Origin: Solirubrobacterales bacterium 70-9
GTDB taxonomy: Bacteria; Actinomycetota; Thermoleophilia; Solirubrobacterales; 70-9
Direction of reading: 5' to 3'
Assembly (NCBI GenBank): GCA_001898095.1
Contig: MKSH01000268.1
Span: 30,870-37,244 of the forward strand
DNA: 6,375 nucleotides
The notes under the pieces are model-generated. The model was not told the DNA's origin and ran no database searches. It was given only the letters and a program-made list of their open reading frames with translations. This document shows, piece by piece, positions 4,101-6,375 of the stretch. Each line of letters opens with the position of its first letter. Position 1 is the first letter of the stretch. The translations under genes and the position numbers were made by a program.

Positions 4101-6169
4101 ACCTGAACCACCCCCATGTTCTCGACCCGGACTCCGGGCACGATCTCGTTGTAGGAACAGACGGTCAGCTGCGGCAGCGACTGCTCGCAGAGCCGGCGCA
4201 GATGGCGGCGGGCGCGGGCCGAGCAGAGCAGCACCGGGCGCCCGCCCTGGGCGAGGGCGCTGTCGAGCTGGCGGCGCAGCGCGGCGACCAGGGCCTGCGC
4301 GCGCGAGGGCTCCATCGCCAGCTGCTCGCCGTCGGGAGTCTGGGCTATGGATTCGCCGATCTCCTGCTCGATCGCCGGGTCGAGCGAGATCGCCCGCAGC
4401 ATCCCGCCCGCCTCGACGTGCGGGGCGGTGATCGTGCGGCCGAGGGCGGCCCGGGCGTACTCGGCGAGCACCGCCGGGTCGCGGGTGAGGCGGGATTTAT
4501 CACCGATCTCCTCGACGATCGCGCCGAGGTCCCGGATCGGCACCCCCTCGCGCAGCAGCGCCTGCAGCACCCGCTGGACCTCGCCGAGCGAGAGCTGCTC
4601 GGGCACGACCTCCTCGACCGCGGCCGCGTTCGTCTCCTTCAGGCCGTCGAGCAGCTTGCGCGTCTCCTGCCGGGTGAGCAGCTCGGCGGCGTGGTCGCGA
4701 ATCGTCTCGGTGAGGTGGGTGGCGACCACCGATTCGGGGTCGACGACGGTGTAGCCGAGCGCCTCGGCTTCCGGGCGCGCCGCGTCCGGCACCCAGGTCG
4801 CGGGCAGGCCGAAGGCGGGCTCGGTGGTGGGGACGCCGGGCAGCTGGCCGGCCGCCTCGCCGGAGTCCATCGCCAGCTGGTGGCCGGGCATGATCCGCCC
4901 GCGGGCGACCTCGGAGCCGCGCACCCGCAGCACGTATTCGTGCGAGTCGAGGCCGAGCTCGTCGTGGATCCGGACCGGCGGGATCACCGTCCCCAGCTCA
5001 CCGGCGAGCTGCTTGCGCATGCCGCTGACCCGGCCCATCAGGCCGCCGCCCTGGCCCGCTTCGACCAGCGGCACGAGGCCGAAGCCGATCGCCAGGTCGA
5101 GCGGGTCGACGTTGGTGGCGGTGCCGGTCTCGCCCGCCGCCGGGAGCGCCGCCGCGCCGCCCGCCGCCAGTTGCGCCTGCCCGCCCGCGCCCAGGGCCGC
5201 GGCGGCGGGCTCCGGCAGCCCGTCCTTGATCGCGTAGGCGACCCCGGCCAGCGCCCCGCCGATCAGCAGGAACGGCAGCTTCGGCAGCCCCGGCACGAGG
5301 GCGAAGGCGCAGATCACCCCGGCCGCCACCATCGGCGCCTTGCGCTGGGCGAAGATCTGGTGGGCGATGTCGTTGCCGAGGTCCTTTTCGGAGGCCGAGC
5401 GGGTGACCACGATCCCCGCCGCGACCGAGATCAAGAGCGCCGGGATCTGCGCCGCCAGGCCGTCGCCGACGGTCAGCAGCGAGTAATGCTGGGCCGCTTC
5501 CGGGAAGGAGAGGCCCTGCTGCATCACCCCGACGACGATCCCGCCGATCAGGTTGATCATCACGATCAGGATGCCCGCGATCGCGTCGCCTTTGACGAAT
5601 TTCGAGGCCCCGTCCATCGCCCCGTAGAAGTCGGCCTCGCGGGAGATGTCCTGGCGCCGCTGGTGGGCCTGCGCGTCGGTGATCTGGCCCGCGTTCAGGT
5701 CGGCGTCGATCGCCATCTGCTTGCCCGGCATCGCGTCGAGGGTGAAGCGGGCGGCCACCTCGGCGACCCGTCCGGCGCCGTTGGTGACGACGACGAACTG
5801 GATCACGATCAGGATCAGGAAGACGACCAGGCCGACGACGACGTTGCCGCCGACGACGAAGGTGCCGAACGCCTTGACGACCGAGCCGCCGTCGCCGTGG
5901 AGGAGGATCTGGCGGGTCACCGAGACGTTGATCGCCAGCCGGAACATCGTCGTCAGCAGCAGCAGGCTGGGGAAGGCGGCGAAGTCCAGCGCCCGCGGCA
6001 CGTAGAGCGTCGCCACCACGATCGTGATCGCCGAGGCGATGTTGAGGGTGATGAAGAGGTCGATCAGCGCCGGCGGCAGCGGCACGATCATCATCACCAC
6101 GACCAGCACCACCGCCACCGCGGCGAGCAGGTCGGCGTGCGACATCAGGCGTTTCACCCCGGTGCTCAT
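4097..6169 (-). CDS. flhA: Flagellar type III export gate protein FlhA
   Basis: FlhA is the large inner-membrane export-gate protein. It forms a nonameric ring, couples proton flow to export, and docks chaperone-substrate complexes on its cytoplasmic domain. The length of 690 residues is typical. The N-terminal half (about 10-318) carries the hydrophobic segments expected for eight membrane helices, for example 14-33, 35-56, 66-83, 106-129, 196-215, 238-256 and 279-315. The loop about 140-195 is the conserved FHIPEP region: RFTLDAMPGKQMAIDADLNA (141-160), with acidic residues at 155 and 157, then FYGAMDGASKFVKGDAIAG (181-199). An Ala/Gly-rich linker (about 320-350) leads to the cytoplasmic domain (about 355-690). 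There PLDLAIGFGLVPLVE (356-370) and the substrate-docking region with SLGEVQRVLQALLREGVPIR (527-546) are conserved. The start at 6169 overlaps the flhB stop as ATGA; GAGGG (6178-6174) is only four bases from it, so coupling may matter. No defect is visible. Confidence 0.97.
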   Translation of the reverse strand: MSTGVKRLMSHADLLAAVAVVLVVVMMIVPLPPALIDLFITLNIASAITIVVATLYVPRALDFAAFPSLLLLTTMFRLAINVSVTRQILLHGDGGSVVKAFGTFVVGGNVVVGLVVFLILIVIQFVVVTNGAGRVAEVAARFTLDAMPGKQMAIDADLNAGQITDAQAHQRRQDISREADFYGAMDGASKFVKGDAIAGILIVMINLIGGIVVGVMQQGLSFPEAAQHYSLLTVGDGLAAQIPALLISVAAGIVVTRSASEKDLGNDIAHQIFAQRKAPMVAAGVICAFALVPGLPKLPFLLIGGALAGVAYAIKDGLPEPAAAALGAGGQAQLAAGGAAALPAAGETGTATNVDPLDLAIGFGLVPLVEAGQGGGLMGRVSGMRKQLAGELGTVIPPVRIHDELGLDSHEYVLRVRGSEVARGRIMPGHQLAMDSGEAAGQLPGVPTTEPAFGLPATWVPDAARPEAEALGYTVVDPESVVATHLTETIRDHAAELLTRQETRKLLDGLKETNAAAVEEVVPEQLSLGEVQRVLQALLREGVPIRDLGAIVEEIGDKSRLTRDPAVLAEYARAALGRTITAPHVEAGGMLRAISLDPAIEQEIGESIAQTPDGEQLAMEPSRAQALVAALRRQLDSALAQGGRPVLLCSARARRHLRRLCEQSLPQLTVCSYNEIVPGVRVENMGVVQV

Positions 6170-6375
6170 GCGGCCCTCGCGATCGGCGCCCGCCGGCGCG
6201 TGCTGCGGTAGACGTAGGCGAGCAGCTCGGCGATCGCCCGGTAGAAGTCGGCCGGGATCTCGGCGTCGAGGGCGACCGAGTCGAACAGCGAGCGGGCCAG
6301 CGGCGGGTCCTCGACCACGGGCACGTCGTTCTCCTCGGCGACCCGGCGGATCGCCAGCGCGATCAGGTCCTGCCC
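6166..6375 (-). CDS. flhB: C-terminal end of flagellar export switch protein FlhB (partial)
   Basis: Only the last 69 residues are present; the start and the membrane domain lie beyond the right edge. The visible part is the end of FlhB's cytoplasmic domain, which with FlhA selects export substrates and, after self-cleavage at NPTH, switches from rod/hook to filament export. The NPTH site is upstream of the window. GQDLIALAIRRVAEENDVPV (1-20 of the fragment), VEDPPLARSLF and the ending IPADFYRAIAELLAYVYR (40-57) are diagnostic of FlhB. A short Arg/Ala-rich tail follows (STRRRAPIARAA). The stop TGA (6168-6166) overlaps the flhA ATG, placing flhB directly upstream in the same operon, the common flhB-flhA order. 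Confidence 0.95.
   Translation of the reverse strand, partial: GQDLIALAIRRVAEENDVPVVEDPPLARSLFDSVALDAEIPADFYRAIAELLAYVYRSTRRRAPIARAA

Noticed and set aside
1488..4106. Very long open frame on the plus strand, antisense to the fliM-like, membrane protein and flhF-like genes
   Set aside because: It reads as low-complexity Arg/Gly/Pro/Ser protein and crosses three well-supported minus-strand genes. It is a by-product of high G+C and few stop codons.
4202..6211. Long plus-strand open frame antisense to flhA
   Set aside because: The composition is Arg/Asp/His/Gln-rich repetition mirroring FlhA codons, and FlhA on the other strand is unambiguous.
1..6375. Defence system, mobile element, CRISPR array, tRNA or rRNA
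   Set aside because: Every gene with recognisable content is flagellar. I saw no transposase, regularly spaced repeats, cloverleaf or rRNA-like sequence.

Overview
This window is part of a flagellar gene cluster from a very GC-rich bacterium. All genes lie on the minus strand, so the transcription order runs from high to low coordinates. The base composition, the TGA stops, the FlhF-like N-terminus and the WhiG/FliA-type promoter suggest a flagellated actinobacterium, most likely of the class Thermoleophilia (Solirubrobacterales/Conexibacter-like). That placement is judged from protein style, not from a search.

Layout in transcription order: the C-terminal end of flhB (6375-6166, start outside the window); complete flhA (6169-4097); a divergent flhF-like gene (4100-2913); a small unrecognised two-helix membrane protein with a charged helical tail (2916-2539); and a fliM-like gene carrying an extra C-terminal FliN domain (2542-1322). 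Each of these five genes overlaps the next by exactly four bases (ATGA or GTGA), so they form one tightly coupled operon. A 276-base intergenic region (1321-1046) follows. It holds hairpins that could end or process the operon, then a sigma-28-type promoter and the leader of a flagellin gene. The flagellin gene (1045-242) ends in an intrinsic terminator (226-195). After a further gap of about 110 bases, the first 28 codons of another minus-strand gene (85-1, unfinished) leave the window.

How the parts fit: FlhA and FlhB form the core of the flagellar type III export gate, with FlhB setting substrate class. The FlhF-like protein belongs to a family that places the flagellum. The FliM/FliN-like protein belongs to the rotor's C-ring switch. 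Flagellin is the filament exported last. The early and structural genes form one coupled operon, while flagellin has its own late, sigma-28-dependent unit, which is the usual flagellar hierarchy.

Most unusual points: (1) a single FliM-like protein with two SpoA domains (FliM plus FliN), lacking both the N-terminal CheY-binding peptide and the GGxG loop; (2) an FlhF-like protein that keeps the P-loop but has lost the other GTPase motifs; (3) an unrecognised membrane protein where flhG often sits; (4) a flagellin mRNA leader with an 8-bp hairpin showing AGGGA in its loop and a second AAGGA at the Shine-Dalgarno, the arrangement used by CsrA on Bacillus hag mRNA. I saw no mobile element, CRISPR array, tRNA or rRNA.
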